Made by a program: the position numbers and the translations under genes. Of a stretch of 64,000 nucleotides of DNA, positions 1-12,299 are shown one piece after another. The stretch is from NCBI GenBank assembly GCA_036877525.1, contig JAZGTH010000002.1, positions 3,766,001-3,830,000 on the forward strand. Direction: 5' to 3'. The notes beneath the pieces are model-generated. The model searched no databases. It was not told the origin of the DNA and saw nothing but the letters and a program-made list of their open reading frames with translations. Every line of letters starts with the position of its first letter. The first letter of the stretch is position 1. Source of the stretch: Chromobotia macracanthus. Lineage: Eukaryota; Chordata; Actinopteri; Cypriniformes; Botiidae.

Positions 1-1135
1 GTTCATGTTCGTTAAGACTTATGCGCATGTGCCCATTGGCCCCAGAGTCGCTATCCGTGGTGCTGATGAGAGCAACAAAACTTTCCACCGCCGCCGCCTC
101 AGTGATGTATGCTATGCCTTCCATCCACATCCACAATTTCAATGGTGACTTGGCAAATGGACAAAACAGAGTTTACACCCAAATCGTATGCCTGTACATA
201 CATGATTTCCTTGCTTCGTAGTCTACTGGCAATTTAAGAGTTACTGCACCGCTAAACGGGTTAATGTTAAAGGTGTCCTTGATTTCATTGGTGACCCCAT
301 CCGTAAAATCATAACGCACCTCACCGTTCATGCCGTGGTCTGGATCAAATGCATAGAGCTTAAACAAAACATGCCCTACCAGTGCATCCTCGTGAAGCTC
401 AACTTTGTAGGAATCGATCTGGAAATGAGGGCTGTTATCATTAGAATCTAAAACCTTTACGTTAATTCTTACCAATCCAAGCATCGGGGGACTACTGCCA
501 TCACTTGCCGTGATTTGAAAATTGTAAGTTTCTTCTACCTCACTGTCAAGTTGTTTAACCAAGACAAGCTGAGGGTATGCAATGGCCTCCTCCCCACTCT
601 TTATCTCAATAGTAAAATAGCTGTTAGGAAATAGGTGATAATCTTGGACACAGTTGCTTCCCACATCCATGTCATTTGCAGCTTCCAGTGGGAACTTTGT
701 GCCAATGGCCACATTCTCAGGAATCTCGAGCTGTATCTCATCACAGGGAAACAGAGGAGCGTGGTCATTGATGTCTCTCACCTGAATGTTGATGTGAATA
801 AGGTCAAACCTTTCCTCAACAGAGACAACAACAACAACATCAAAGTTAATATGGCACAGTGAAGACCTTTTGCAGAGGTGTTCTCGGTCTATGCGACCTC
901 CCACTGTCAAAACCCCATCGTTCTTTTGCATGTTGATCAAAGGTGAATTCTCCTCTTGCATGAAATGGAAGATTGTGTTCAGATGTGTTCATCTTAAGAT
1001 CCTGCGATAAGTTACTAATAAATTTCCCCAGTGTGGCTTCCTCGTATGTATAATATTTTATAGTCGTGCCACTTATTGTGCAAAGGGTGATGACAATAAA
1101 AAAGGGAGACTCGCAAACAACTTCCTTGCCTCCAT
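1..1135 (-). pseudogene. pcdh8: protocadherin, pcdh8/PAPC-like, 5' part, broken; continues off left edge
   Basis: Non-clustered protocadherins are calcium-dependent adhesion proteins; PCDH8/PAPC acts in paraxial mesoderm and neural cell sorting. Read on the minus strand, a start codon at 1135-1133 opens a hydrophobic signal peptide. It is followed by EC1 (YEEATLGKFISNLSQDLKMN; later IDREHLC), EC2 (starting after DINDHAP; AxDxD-type ANDMDVGSN; QLDSE where LDRE is usual), EC3 (after DSNDNSP; DPDHGMNG; VDYE) and the start of EC4 (ESFVALISTTDSDSGANG). The EC1 LTVG-IDRE-LC pattern and the EC4 opening fit PCDH8 better than PCDH12, 18 or 19, from memory. The frame is broken four times: at the A6 run 98-103 bases into line 1001 (1098-1103), so the signal-peptide frame ends in TAA; between about 965 and 990; at about 198-205; and at about 115-135, where the EC3-EC4 linker is also missing. 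The longest open piece is 173-961. Intronlessness is not informative, because the EC region of PCDH8 is naturally one exon. Dense indel errors in an assembly are an alternative, but the missing linker favours true decay. Confidence 0.78.
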
Positions 1136-1454
1136 ATCTATGCTAAGAGCAGATTCTAGTAATACGCCATCCAATGTAAGTTTCTATTAAATTCAGGTTT
1201 CCTTTCAGACAAGTTCTCATCAAGTGCTTACAGTGCTTGTCACTAGTGAATTTAAGTCACTCGTTTATGCAAATCAGAGCTCAGAGCAACCAGTGGTTTT
1301 GCTCTGATGCACCAAAAGGTACATGCCCTCTTTTGTCACCTTTTTTTAGGGTGTGAATGTTGCTTTTTTCAAAAGGGTTCCTTATGGTGGTTTGCAAACA
1401 TTTTGTGTTTGTATCAACACAATGGTAATTCTACTTAATGGTAATTTCATTTTC
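1136..1454. other. 5' flank of the protocadherin remnant, no gene seen
   Basis: This is AT-rich sequence upstream of the minus-strand start codon. I see no TATA box at a sensible distance and no open reading frame of note. Any old promoter of the protocadherin would lie here. Confidence 0.5.
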
Positions 1455-1625
1455 AACACTTAATAAGATTGCATTTGTTAACATTTGTAAATACATTAGC
1501 TAACATGAACTAACAATGATCAATCTAGTTTTTCAACAATTATTAATCTTTGTTCATGTTAATTAATGCCAATACAATTGCTTTAGTTCTTTTCACATTA
1601 ACTAATGTTAATTTACAACTTGAAA
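1455..1625. repeat. dispersed AACATTAGTTAATG-type MITE-like repeat
   Basis: The stretch is built from TTGTTAACATT, AGCTAACATGAACTAACAATGA and, in the opposite orientation further on, TTGTTCATGTTAATTAATG and ACATTAACTAATGTTAA. The two halves are roughly inverted copies, as in a common cyprinid short palindromic repeat. The family is assigned from memory only. Confidence 0.6.
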
Positions 1626-3000
1626 TTAAAAAATGTATGGACAGCTTTAAAATATTTTGTGAATCATTCCCAGAAACAAAAGTGAAAATACTAATCTATA
1701 TCATAAATGCTGTCATGCTAAATGCCAATTTACTGCCATTTTACTGCTAGCAATGTTCAATTTAGTTTGTACTGTAGATCTCATATTAATACATACTGAC
1801 ACAAACTTGCATTACAGTATCCCTCCCTAACAAACTCTATCTTTTTTTTTTTTTTTTACACTTGTCAGAGAATACTATTGTATTGCTCACACACATAAGA
1901 AATTGGGCTTGGTGGTAGAAACTTCACTTCACAAAAATAGACAGAAGCATATTTGTTGTACAACTTCCTTGTGTGTGTAAGTGCACCTGGCCAATAGAAC
2001 ATTTTGACTTTTACACATTTATATAAAATAAAGGTGCTTTGCAAAACCTGGCAATTGTTTGGGATATTGGACCAGACAGTGCCGTTGCCAAATTTAGGGT
2101 CTTAACAAAAGGACAGGTGACAAATGCAGGTCTGTGAGCTCAGAGTGATGTTTTAACACCACGTGGACCACAGAGCAAGTTTTATACCAGCCCACCATCT
2201 GTGTTCCACCAAATAACGTCCATTTGTGTTTAGGGCCCAACATTACTCAGTACTGCTCAGTACTGAAGAGAAGCTAGACATTTCTAGCATCTGTATTCAT
2301 TGATAGAATATTAAATTAAAACACAATTTTAGAAAGGTCAAGAAGCATTGTATAACTACTCTGTTGGTTTCCATAGTAATATTTGCTGTAGCCTATACTT
2401 TGACTTTAATTGCAGTTTCTGTAGGGCGTTGATCTGATATGATCTGTGAGACGTGTGTAATGTTACTAAAATATACAATCATACTGGAAAGAATATTTGT
2501 GGAAAAACTTTCTATGATCCATATATTGTAAATTTGCTCTTTACAATATAATCTTAAAAGGTTTCTTGGAAACAAGCATAGTGATGCAAAGTTCATGAAT
2601 AAAAATTCAGTTCATTGAACAGATGTTTGGGCACTATTTAGAACACTATGGGTGAGTTGTAAATGAACCTGCAATTAAATGAACCTGCAATTAAATTTAC
2701 ATTTATTCATTCATCGAAGTTCCTAATGGACCAAGTAGGTGTAAGAATTGATGATTCAAGTTGAACTGTGAAGTTGTGTTCTAATGATGGGTTGATGGGG
2801 TTTACCAGGAGCTCCAGGAGGCTTTTCAGCTAAATTAAACAGTAAAACATATGAAACAGCAAGTATGTAAAAGGTATCAAGCCATTGTTTTGGCTAACAA
2901 ATATTGTAATAAATAAATTATTTCAGGAGATAAAATGGGACAGTTTACACAGGTAAGAAAGTGATAACTTGCCTCAAACCTGATATTCATTAAAATTAAT
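1626..3000. other. intergenic, no gene recognised
   Basis: AT-rich DNA with a T14-15 run near 1843-1858 and a small tandem duplication of a 17-bp unit (ATGAACCTGCAATTAAA, about 2664-2697). No splice-flanked open segment or RNA gene was seen. Confidence 0.6.
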
Positions 3001-3172
3001 CAGAAGGTTGCTGATTCGATTCCAGTACCGGCGGGTAGCAACTGAAATGCCCTTAAGCAAGGCACCTAACTTCCTGGGTGTGCTTAGGGTGTTTGTGTGT
3101 TCATGACTTGCAGTGTGTGTTTACTCCTCACCAGCAATGGGTTAAATGCAAAGGTCACATTTCGGGTTTGGG
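3001..3172 (+). mobile_element. tRNA-derived SINE, 5'-truncated
   Basis: A degenerate pol III B box (GGTTGCTGATTCGATTCC) opens the segment. It is followed by the body typical of fish tRNA SINEs: CCTTAAGCAAGGCACCTAAC, TGTGTTTACTCCTCACC and ATGGGTTAAATGCAAAGG. The A box is missing, so this copy lacks its promoter head. Subfamily not determined. Confidence 0.7.
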
Positions 3173-4514
3173 TTATCAAATCTGACAAATATGTCACTTT
3201 CAAAACTTAATGCTCCCTTAATTGACAGATGCTGGCCAAACTTACTATACTCACATATAAATACACATACTGGAAGTTTGGGATAATCTGAAAAGAAAAG
3301 CATACAGTAAAGATATCACTAGAGTGCCCTAACAATTTTTTGATTTGTCCTTCTTTCCTACACTGGGTTATTATGTAAAGGACCGGAACTGATTTTTGTC
3401 TGACACCTCAGCGGGCACTAAAGCCAGATAAGAGTCACAGATTAGATTGTGTAATGGCGGTGACAGCATTATACTGTAACAGGATGAACCTTGTGTTTAG
3501 ATATGACAAGTATTAGATGTATAATTTAGGGAAATATACATTTTTTTTTTTTACCAGAACAATTTCTTTTTTTATGTTTATTTAAGGTTTGTTAATTGAA
3601 AGGCAGAGGAGTCAGTATGCCAAAGAGCTTTCAAATCTTTTAAAAGCCAGCCAGCCAGTTTAACATTTCAGATATGTCCTGCTTATTATTAGAAGTTTAT
3701 ACTTTTAAGTTTTCACATATATTTTTGACAATTTATATAGTTATTTATACAATCCATTTTACTTTGGTACTTCAACTCTTTGTTATATGTTAAAAGTATG
3801 TACCCAATACAGTACATTTCTTGGATGCTACTTTGAAGAATTCTTTTGAAGATAGTTTTACATGGCAAATTAAGCAGAGGGGTAAGAAATAGTTTTCCAT
3901 TAAAGCTGGAAATTGATGCAGGGGCTTTTTTGTCTTTATAAGGGCAATTAGGGCTTTATAAGGGCACTTTTTTATGGCACCTTATTTATTTGTCGACTGT
4001 CGTATTTGTCCTAGCACAAACTCCTCTTGATATACCTAAAATCAGGCATGTGGGAGGGGTGTCTCAAGTGCCCCTCTTTTAATATTCATCAACAACAATA
4101 ATGTGCATAAAATAATATGCATTAAAAATAGAATGTGGAAGGTGCGGAAAAATAGAAGGTGTACAAAACAGTAATAAATATTAATAACTGCAACTAAAAT
4201 TTAAAAACCCCATTTATCTATGCCGTTAGACAGCATATCATCGCCATAGTAATGTGACGTCTAACATAATGTTGCCATAAAAAGTTACCATTAACGTTTA
4301 AATCACAATATTGATATCACAATTGATAAATTGATTGATAAAATCTATTTATGGCATGATTTTTGAAAGAATTCTCGCTTTACAGCATTTTTATACGCAT
4401 GCCTAAAGCTTTTCACAGTACAGTAGCTTAGCAGGTTTTAGTTTGTCTTAATTGTTTCTGTTTCTTCAAGTAATCTCAGACAGACTTGATGATGGTGAGA
4501 TCAGATCTCTGTGT
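3173..4514. other. intergenic, no gene recognised
   Basis: AT-rich DNA with T runs (3541-3552) and a direct repeat of TTTATAAGGGCA around 3936-3968. No supported gene or RNA. Confidence 0.6.
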
Positions 4515-4606
4515 GGAGCACTGACTGTTGTCAGACTCCTTGTGCATACAAATATCTCACAGAATTATAACAATGGCAAAAGAAGTCTGACAACAGTCAG
4601 TGCTCC
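4515..4606. repeat. 22-bp perfect inverted repeat with 48-bp loop
   Basis: The arm at 4515-4536 (GGAGCACTGACTGTTGTCAG plus AC) is exactly complementary to 4585-4606. The arms flank 48 bases. This looks like the remains of a short palindromic DNA element rather than a functional hairpin. Confidence 0.75.
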
Positions 4607-4691
4607 ATATATATACATATACACACATACACATACATAAACATATACACATATATACACATATGCATATACACGTGTGTGTGTGTGTGTG

Positions 4692-4737
<46 letters not shown>
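4607..4737. repeat. compound (CA)n/(TG)n/(TA)n microsatellite
   Basis: Alternating purine-pyrimidine tracts: ACATACACAT-type repeats, then (GT)8-9, then an uninterrupted (TA)n of about 40 bases, then (AC)n. All open frames through it are Tyr/Ile/Thr/His runs and not genes. Confidence 0.95.
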
Positions 4738-4740
<3 letters not shown>

Positions 4741-5018
4741 ACCCCAAATCAGGAAAAGTTGGGACAGTATGGAAAACATAAAAAAAGAAAGTAGTGATTT
4801 CTAAATTTACTTTGACTTGTATTTTATTGTAGACAATACAACAGCACATTATTTAATGTGTTCCTCATGATTTTTATTTTATTTTATTCAAAAAAAACAA
4901 AATTCCTATTTCGGCTCTTGCAACACATTTCAAAATAAGTTGGAACAGTAAACCATTTACCACCTTTTTTTTATTTGTGTTTTCCATACTGTCCCAACTT
5001 TTTCTGATTTGGGGTTGT
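4738..5018. mobile_element. complete 281-bp mariner-type MITE
   Basis: The ends are inverted: ACAACCCCAAATCAGGAAAA at 4738 and its near-complement ending CTGATTTGGGGTTGT at 5018. The inverted arms run about 40 bp through AGTTGGGACAGTATGGAAAA. The element has no coding capacity and sits in a TA-rich microsatellite, as expected for TA-targeting Tc1/mariner elements. Two internal copies of the theme (AGTTGGAACAGTA near 4939) are also present. Confidence 0.85.
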
Positions 5019-5054
5019 ATATATGTGTATGTATATATATGTATGTATATAATG
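5019..5054. repeat. (TATG)n/(TA)n microsatellite continuation
   Basis: TATATATGTGTATGTATATA-type sequence directly follows the MITE. It is probably the other half of the microsatellite that the MITE interrupted. Confidence 0.8.
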
Positions 5055-6022
5055 GATGTTCTTTTCCTCCAAAGACATTTGTTGCTCCAGTCTGCACATT
5101 TCCTTCTCCTTGTAGGAACTTGCAAGCTAATGCTGAATGGAGAGGTAAATAAATTTGTCACTTTATGTCTATCTAAGCTTACTTATGAGAGTGGTCTGCT
5201 TCTGAACTTGCTGTCCCCCTCTCCTTTTATTCATGATGTCTGGTAGTTTGATAGTTTTTATTATGCTAAAGAACGTGGCACAATCTTTTACTGAAAATGT
5301 CTTTTGATAAGTTTGGTTTTGGTAGAGGCCCTAGAATGCATAGCAATTGTTTAATGTGTTTTATAAGAAATAAGTTTTGTTACAATCATTTTTCAGTTAA
5401 ATAAGAATTAAAACAACTTTAGTTCTCTTCTTTCATTTTTTTACTGAGCTCCATGAAGTTGCCCTCAGGCACCTTGAACCTTGTTTTGTTAAAACAGTAC
5501 ATACATTGTGTATTTTACTTCACACGCAAGCCTTCTTGGTAATTTTTAAAAATATTTTTTACAAATGATACAATTTTGATTCTGACTTTAGTGTGCTGAT
5601 TAATATTGATTTAACAAGCTCATCCCTGCAGTTTAAGATATGGGTGTGGCTGAATTGCTGGGAGCCAAAGGCGTTCCCAACATTCTCTCCTTTCAGTATG
5701 CAGGTTTCACAACAGTGTTCATTTCAGGTGGCTGTTGGGGATGCAGTACACCAACACCTGTAAAATTACATTGATTACCCCCCAACCCCAAAATGGTCAT
5801 TAGACTCATTTTCGGATGGTTTTAATTTTCTTACACAAATCTGGCAACCTGCCAGAATGTATTTTGGTGGACAAAGCTTCTTTGGCATCATATGACATTA
5901 ATATGAATATAACATTAACTTCAATATCAGAGGTGATTGTAAATTACAATATCAAGTTGGTAGTGCAAATAATTGTTTTTAACATTTACTTTCAGGTCTC
6001 TTTCCACTGAAACCTTGCTTTA
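5055..6022. other. intergenic, no gene recognised
   Basis: AT-rich DNA. Short open frames exist but lack codon structure, splice context or recognisable domains. Confidence 0.55.
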
Positions 6023-6990
6023 AAGGGGTCATGACATGAGGAATCAAATTTTCCTTAATCTTTTGACATATAAAAGGTCTTGGTATCATTAATACATCAT
6101 GCAAGTTTCAAGTTTTTTTCACGTCCTCATCGATAAGGGAAGCATTTATGTAATCGCTCTCTGGAAAAAAATGAATAAGTGACTTGTATTGTAGATTTAT
6201 TTTTATTTGACCTTCCCCAGAGCAAGATAACAACACCTACTTATACATCATCATTGGCTCTGGTCTACTTCCGTTGCAGAGAAGTGGGAACAGTCCTTGC
6301 CTGACAGAACAACATCAAAACATCATCGTTTTTGTTTGGCATTAATCCACTATGACATTGTGCAAGAGCCTGAAGAGAATATTACGGAAGAGTGAGTGGA
6401 TCTGAAAGCCTTGTTACACTCACAATACAATTGTGATAGCAGTAAGAAGCCAGTCAAACACTGTGCTGTTTGACACCTTGCAAATCGAATGTCTTTGCAA
6501 ATTAATTGGCTAAGACGTTAGCTAAGACACAGACAACTCCTTCTTGAGGCATGGTGGGGACCTTAACCTCAGAGTGCTGCTCCTCCTACCCTGAACAGTT
6601 CTTGTCAGAAATGGCTTCATCTTCATCCCCTGACGTGCAGAAGGAGGTTACCTCCGCAAGCGAGGGATGGAGACCTTCCCTCTGGGGGGGTGGAAAAGTG
6701 CCCTGGAGATGTACCTGCGCGCAGTGGCCCCCTTATTTGAGTTGGTGGAAGAATGTTCTTTCTTGATATAACTCTGCAAACAAAGTTTCTCAGGGAAAGA
6801 ATTAATTTAATTATATTATATTAAAATAAATGTAATAATTTTAATGTCATTTATTTTTGAAAAATAGTTAAACAATACATATTTGTAAATTCAAAGCTGT
6901 CCAGGAGACAGAATTACATTTAAAACGGGATTCTCATGTAATTTAATGATCTTCCAATTTAGGCCCCGCCCACTTCTGGTTGATCTGAAT
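6023..6990 (+). mobile_element. degenerate dispersed repeat beginning AAAGGGGTCATGACATGAG
   Basis: The first part (AAAGGGGTCATGACATGAGG, then ATCAAATTTTCCTTAATC and TTTTGACATATAAAAGGTC) matches my memory of a very common cyprinid repeat with that terminus. The right-hand part to about 6990 contains locally GC-richer sequence (6560-6740) and GGCCCCGCCCACTTC. I do not see the complementary terminus downstream, so the copy is probably truncated and its right boundary is uncertain. The 71-codon frame at 6551-6766 lies inside it and is not a gene. Confidence 0.55.
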
Positions 6991-8700
6991 TCCTATATGA
7001 ATAACTGTGAGATGGTTACAGTCAATCAAACCCTTATAGTCAATCAAACCCTTCAGTATAATGCCAACAAAGTAACTTCAGAAAAGTACCCCAGTTTAGA
7101 AATGGACTAAATGACAAATAGGTTCTCTATGTGGAACTGAAGCTATTTGTAAATTCAGAAAAAAATTATGTCATAAATGAACAAATGTATTGTTACTCTA
7201 CACCAAACTAGCTTTGTGCCAAATTTCCTTGATACCTTTCATTGTAGACCCAGCCTGGAGCGTGACTTCATTCAAACACTAGATGAGGCTGTTGTAGCAC
7301 TAGTTTTTTGCTAAAGTTGCTTCATAAAATCTGTGCCATCAAATTTCTTTTCAACACCCTTCATTGCAGAGCCAATCTGAAGCTGTTAACATATGCCAAA
7401 AAGCTAACAAATATGTACAAAATTAATGAAGAAAATGTATTATTGTTCATTTTACTTACTTTCAAACAATATTATGAAACTATATATTCAGTTCTGTCCA
7501 AAATATCATAAATAAACTGTCCCAAAATAAAAGGATAAATCAGTTTTTTTAGACTGAATCGAATGCCAGGTTTAGTATAAGGGAAAGAGGGTTTTGCTTT
7601 ATTATTGAAAGTTTCACAAAGCTGTGTAATCAGACAGTCTTTTAATATGGCATGCTTGTTTTCACAAGCACAAGCTCAGGAGTTAATGGACAGCATTGGC
7701 TTAGTTCAGTACTATGTCAACAAATACAGAGAAAGAGAAGGATGAACCATGATGTGTTTGGTGTGGTTTTTATGGCTCATTAGAGAAGCTGCTGTTTTTA
7801 AAGATCTTTCAAAGTCTATACTAGAAGTGTCCTGTACTTCAGGACTACCTTAACGAACCAACGAGATGACTCTCACTGTGCCAAGCTCTTCTCCATAACT
7901 CTTTCAAGTCAAGCATGTTGTATATAATGTCAGGGTGGAATGTAGGAAGGTGGATTATCGCAGATGACAGGAAACCTTTGTTAGAAGGCAGAAATGGGAG
8001 CTAGAACTGTATCTTTTTGATGGAGATTGAGTCCTGTGGTAGAGATGATCCTGGATAAGAAGAGGAACCACAAAATAGATGTGACATGAGTCACTGTGAA
8101 GAATGCTTACTGAATGTTTAATCTCTACGCATCTGCAATGATCATATAAAATACCAAAATAGTCTGGGAATAAGATATGGGATCTGATATGTAGAAATTA
8201 TTGTTGTTTGTATTTACAGGCATTGTTCTTGAGAACTTATTTGCTTTACTGTACATTTCAAACTTGTAACAGTAATTTATTACTATTAGATATGCAAATA
8301 CAGGTGTTCTCTCCGTCACCACTCCACATGGCAACACTGATCTCATTCATCTTAGGGGGGAAATGCCAGAAAATAGCACGTGCACGCACACACACACAGC
8401 ACATCTGAATCCCATTTGTATTTTGGATACAGTCAGGGGTTGAATACCAGAGTGGGCAGCTTCCTAGTTTGTCAGTTAAACCTGTAAATATGTAGGTTAT
8501 CTCTCTGTAATGATTTCCATAGCAAAGACCCCAAACCTGACTGTCATATCAAAGCCATTTACATCCCTTGTGGGGACATGTTTTGTGTTCTAATGTTAAG
8601 GGAAAATGACATTTTGATATAGGAAGTATAGTGAAATATGCTTATATGTGAACATGTTAGCATACAAACATGAGCACATGAACGTAAGTGTAAACAATAG
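6991..8700. other. intergenic, no gene recognised
   Basis: AT-rich DNA with a small direct duplication (AGTCAATCAAACCCTT, near 7020-7052). Nothing else could be supported as a gene or RNA. Confidence 0.55.
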
Positions 8701-9130
8701 CAGGTTTATTGTCGAGGTAATTAATACAGGAGAATATACAAGATGGAGAAGTATTCACCATTTCAGAAGTGTTTAGTTAACTTTAAAGCTAAGGAGATTT
8801 CTCTTGCAGGTAAAGAAGTCAGGACAAATCAGAGTTTATGTGAACTTAGCTAGAGTATATAATGACTCCTCTTTGTCTTATAGGGATTGTAGGAGTGCTG
8901 GAGATCGACAGAGAGATCGCTGAAGAGATTTCAAGTGAGTATACATCCAACAGGAGGCGGGTAAATCACAAGGGTTAGCTGTGAGACCAGACAAAGCAAG
9001 TGAGGAGGGAGCATCACTATATAGGCCTGTTGATTGGCAGTGGCAGGTGTAGGTGATCGGTGATTGGAGGCGTGTAAGAGTGTGTGTGTGGCTGGTGGTG
9101 CAGATGTGTCCCTGACAGAACATGCATGTC
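8701..9130. other. possible old repeat, unclassified
   Basis: The segment differs in texture from its flanks: locally GC-richer, with GGCAGTGGCAGGTGTAGGTG, a short (GT)n and a terminal CCTGACAGAACATGCATG. It resembles a decayed LTR or DNA element, but I see no matching ends or target duplication. An exon-like piece at about 8894-8934 is discussed under rejected items. Confidence 0.25.
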
Positions 9131-12100
9131 TGGTCCAATCAATCAAATATGATACTCTTTTTGTCCATTTTTGGGTCCATTCATTTTTGTTATTAAATAG
9201 TATTCACATGTCGTATAAACTATTAAAAAGTTAACATAAAAAATTGAGCTAATTTGAGATGTACAGTAACTAAACACATCAAATTTTTAAACACAACTCT
9301 GTTATTCATAAAAATTAAACTTTTAAATGACATGGGAGACATGGAACAAATATAATCATTTAGACCTTTCTACACATCACAGGAAGGCAAGATACCTTAT
9401 TTTTACACAAATTGTAGTGTTGATAGCTTTTTTCAAACTCAACCTTTAACCCTGTGACCCAAGTTATTGTAAGAAAAATTATCAACAAATATTTTTCTAT
9501 AAATGTAAGTTTAGCAATAACTACAAACCAAGATTTCATCCCAAATTAACTATGATCCCTACAGAGTAATAATGTAGTTTAATTAGGGCTAAAAACCCTG
9601 TGAAACCCTGTTACTTGCAATTATTACATTTATCTACTTTTGTTTATTTTTATGTATTTATTTTTTATTCAATTTTTATTTAATGTTTATTGCTAGATAA
9701 TTACAAAAACATGGAAATTATGTTAAATTGAAATCTTTCTGAAATTGACAAATAGCAATTTTGAGAGGATAAACCTCCTTTCCCTGAATGTTTGTTGAAA
9801 AATCGTGAAAAATGAAACAAAGAATCTTTTTTAGGCCCCATTTTTTTACTTGAAGAATAACGGCTGCCTTCAATTGTGCAAATTGAAACAAAGCATCAAT
9901 GTAAACTTAAAGGCCTTTGTTGGTTTGTTGTTTGAAAGTAGCCTGTTTTCAAGAGCCTCAGGAAATGACTCCTCAAACATTTGACAACACTGAACAATTT
10001 GTGGTTTCTTTTCCCAATAAGAATGAACACACTGAAGGCACTGCAATAATCAACCATGCAGAAAACTGAATGCAGACTTTTCTCTGTTTCCTTAAAGAAT
10101 GGTGTTTTTTGCCTACCAGCCAGAGTTGCTAGTGAACACAAGTTTTAACCACTATAGATTTTTAAAATTCAAATGTAAAATAACTCACCACATGTGCAAA
10201 ATTAAACAAATGCAGTAAGAATTAAAGAGCACTTTTCTATTTTACATTTACTTTAGTGTGTAATAGATGTTTGGGGGTGTAAACAATATGCAGAGTTATA
10301 AAGCACAATGTCAATATCACAGGAAAGATATTCTTTCCACTTTTCCTGAACTGTCTCAAACTCCTCTTTTATTGTCTTGTCATTATTTCAGTGACTTGGC
10401 TATGTCACTGTTACACATTTGCATAATGCTTGCCTAAATGGCTCATTTGGCTCACTCTCAAACTAATCTAGAGCAGAGACAGGGCAGGTGCTATTTCAGT
10501 TAGACCCATTACAACAGACTGAGCCAGCTGACCAATCAGTGCAGACTGGGCATTTCTGATAGAGGGCTTTAAAGAGAAAGGAGTTATAACAGAGTGTTTC
10601 AGGCAGGAGGTAGAATAAGGTGCTACAGCACTGTATATAGTATGAGAAAAAATGTTTTTTTTAATTTAAATAATGCAAAAATATTCCAGCAGAACCCAAA
10701 AATAAATATATAAACTTTCTAACCATAATATGGGCTCAGAAAACATCAACTGCCAACACCTGTGTTTAACATTTAACAGTTTTTTAAGAAATGAACTTAA
10801 ACCAAAAATGAAGTATGAAAATGAAGTTCTCTTTCTATTTACAGATAGATTGTCCCTTGCAATGTGAATATGGACAAACAGATTATGTTTTTAAAGATTA
10901 CTAATATTATTTCCAAAGCTTTTTAAGAAAAAGAGAAACACAACAAAACAGAGAAATAAAAAGATTGTAAATAAAACTATGGGGGAATATGGGGAATCAT
11001 AAAATAAAAAAATAAAGAATAAAGTCAAATAAAGCAAAGTAGCATGCTCCAGTTCTCTTTTTCTTCTATTATCATTCCTTCCAGGCCATGGCAATCAGCT
11101 CTGATCAGTAAGGATTCCAGTAAGAGGCAGAGAGGAAGTAGAGATGTGTAAACTTCCTGTGGAATGTGGCTTCTTCTTTCCAGTGTTCACTTGAAGTTTT
11201 TACATTATTTGCATGAGTGTGTGTAGGGGTGCTGGGTACAGAGGAGGTGAGAATGAGTAAACAAAAGAGAGAGAGAAAGAGAGAATGGAATCTCCACAGT
11301 CTTCCAAATGGACCTGCTTCTGTGCTGAATGAGCCTGTATAGACACAAAAAATTTCGACTGCATGTAATCAAATGCTAGTTTACAATCAAGGCTAAAACA
11401 GGTAAAGCACCGAGACAATAATCAAAAGATTGCAATGAATAACACTGGAATCATTAAAAAAAGAAAACATATATTTGAAATGCATATGGCAAACTATTGG
11501 TATGCCATACTTGTCATGATCCCAAACAACTGTTTTTGTTCAGAGTTTAACAGACAGCAGTATTAAGGGTTTTGGATCCTGACCTCAGCATAGGGGCATC
11601 TGGGAATCTTAATTTATAGACATTAATGCCATTAAAGAAATGACAGCATGGTTTGTAAAGTTAGATATGAAATATGTTGACGTAAGCTGTGGATTGTATA
11701 CATAATGATCAACTTTTAATGGGCCAACAAAATCAAACAAATATTATCACTGGCCACACACATACATACAAAATACAACCTTGTTACTTCTTTACAGATC
11801 AGTATCATACCTGAAAATAATTGCAAAGCACTTGCTTTATTTGGGTCACCCTAATAACATATTTTCTTTACTCCTCACCTTTTACTCCTCGCCAGCATCA
11901 AAAGAGGCAGTTTAGGTTATTAAAATGTGTGTTTGAATGTAAAGTATGAGCAGTGAGAACGTGTCTGATTGAAAATGTTATGCTAGAACACGCGATGCAT
12001 CTTGTTACGGTTTGGTCCAAGATATGAGCATTTCATGTACTTAGAATCAGGAACATGTTGGCCAGTTAAACCTACACTGTAACAGAATTTTTTTTAAATT

Positions 12101-12299
12101 TTTTGTTTCCCACTAAATATCTAAACAGCATTTATTGATGTATCCTAAAATAACACTTAATAACATAATAAACAATACATTTCGACTTACAGTATGTTTA
12201 TTTTCCTCATACCAGTGGCAAATAGTTTTTTTATTTTTAAAAAAACGAAATTTTTATTTATCCATAGACCACAGTTTATACCTGTACCTAATTTTATAG
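9131..12299. other. intergenic, no gene recognised
   Basis: AT-rich DNA with long A/T-biased stretches (9180-9900, 10640-11040) and a GA-rich tract at about 11263-11286. Open frames here have low-complexity Phe/Leu-rich translations typical of chance. Confidence 0.55.

Noticed and set aside
4557..4849. Overlapping frames of Tyr/Ile/Thr/His repeats on both strands
   Set aside because: They are translations of the CA/TA microsatellite.
8894..8934. Exon-like piece after CTTATAG and before GTGAGT, open in one frame
   Set aside because: It is only about 50 bases, the acceptor is weak, and it lies in sequence that looks like an old interspersed repeat.
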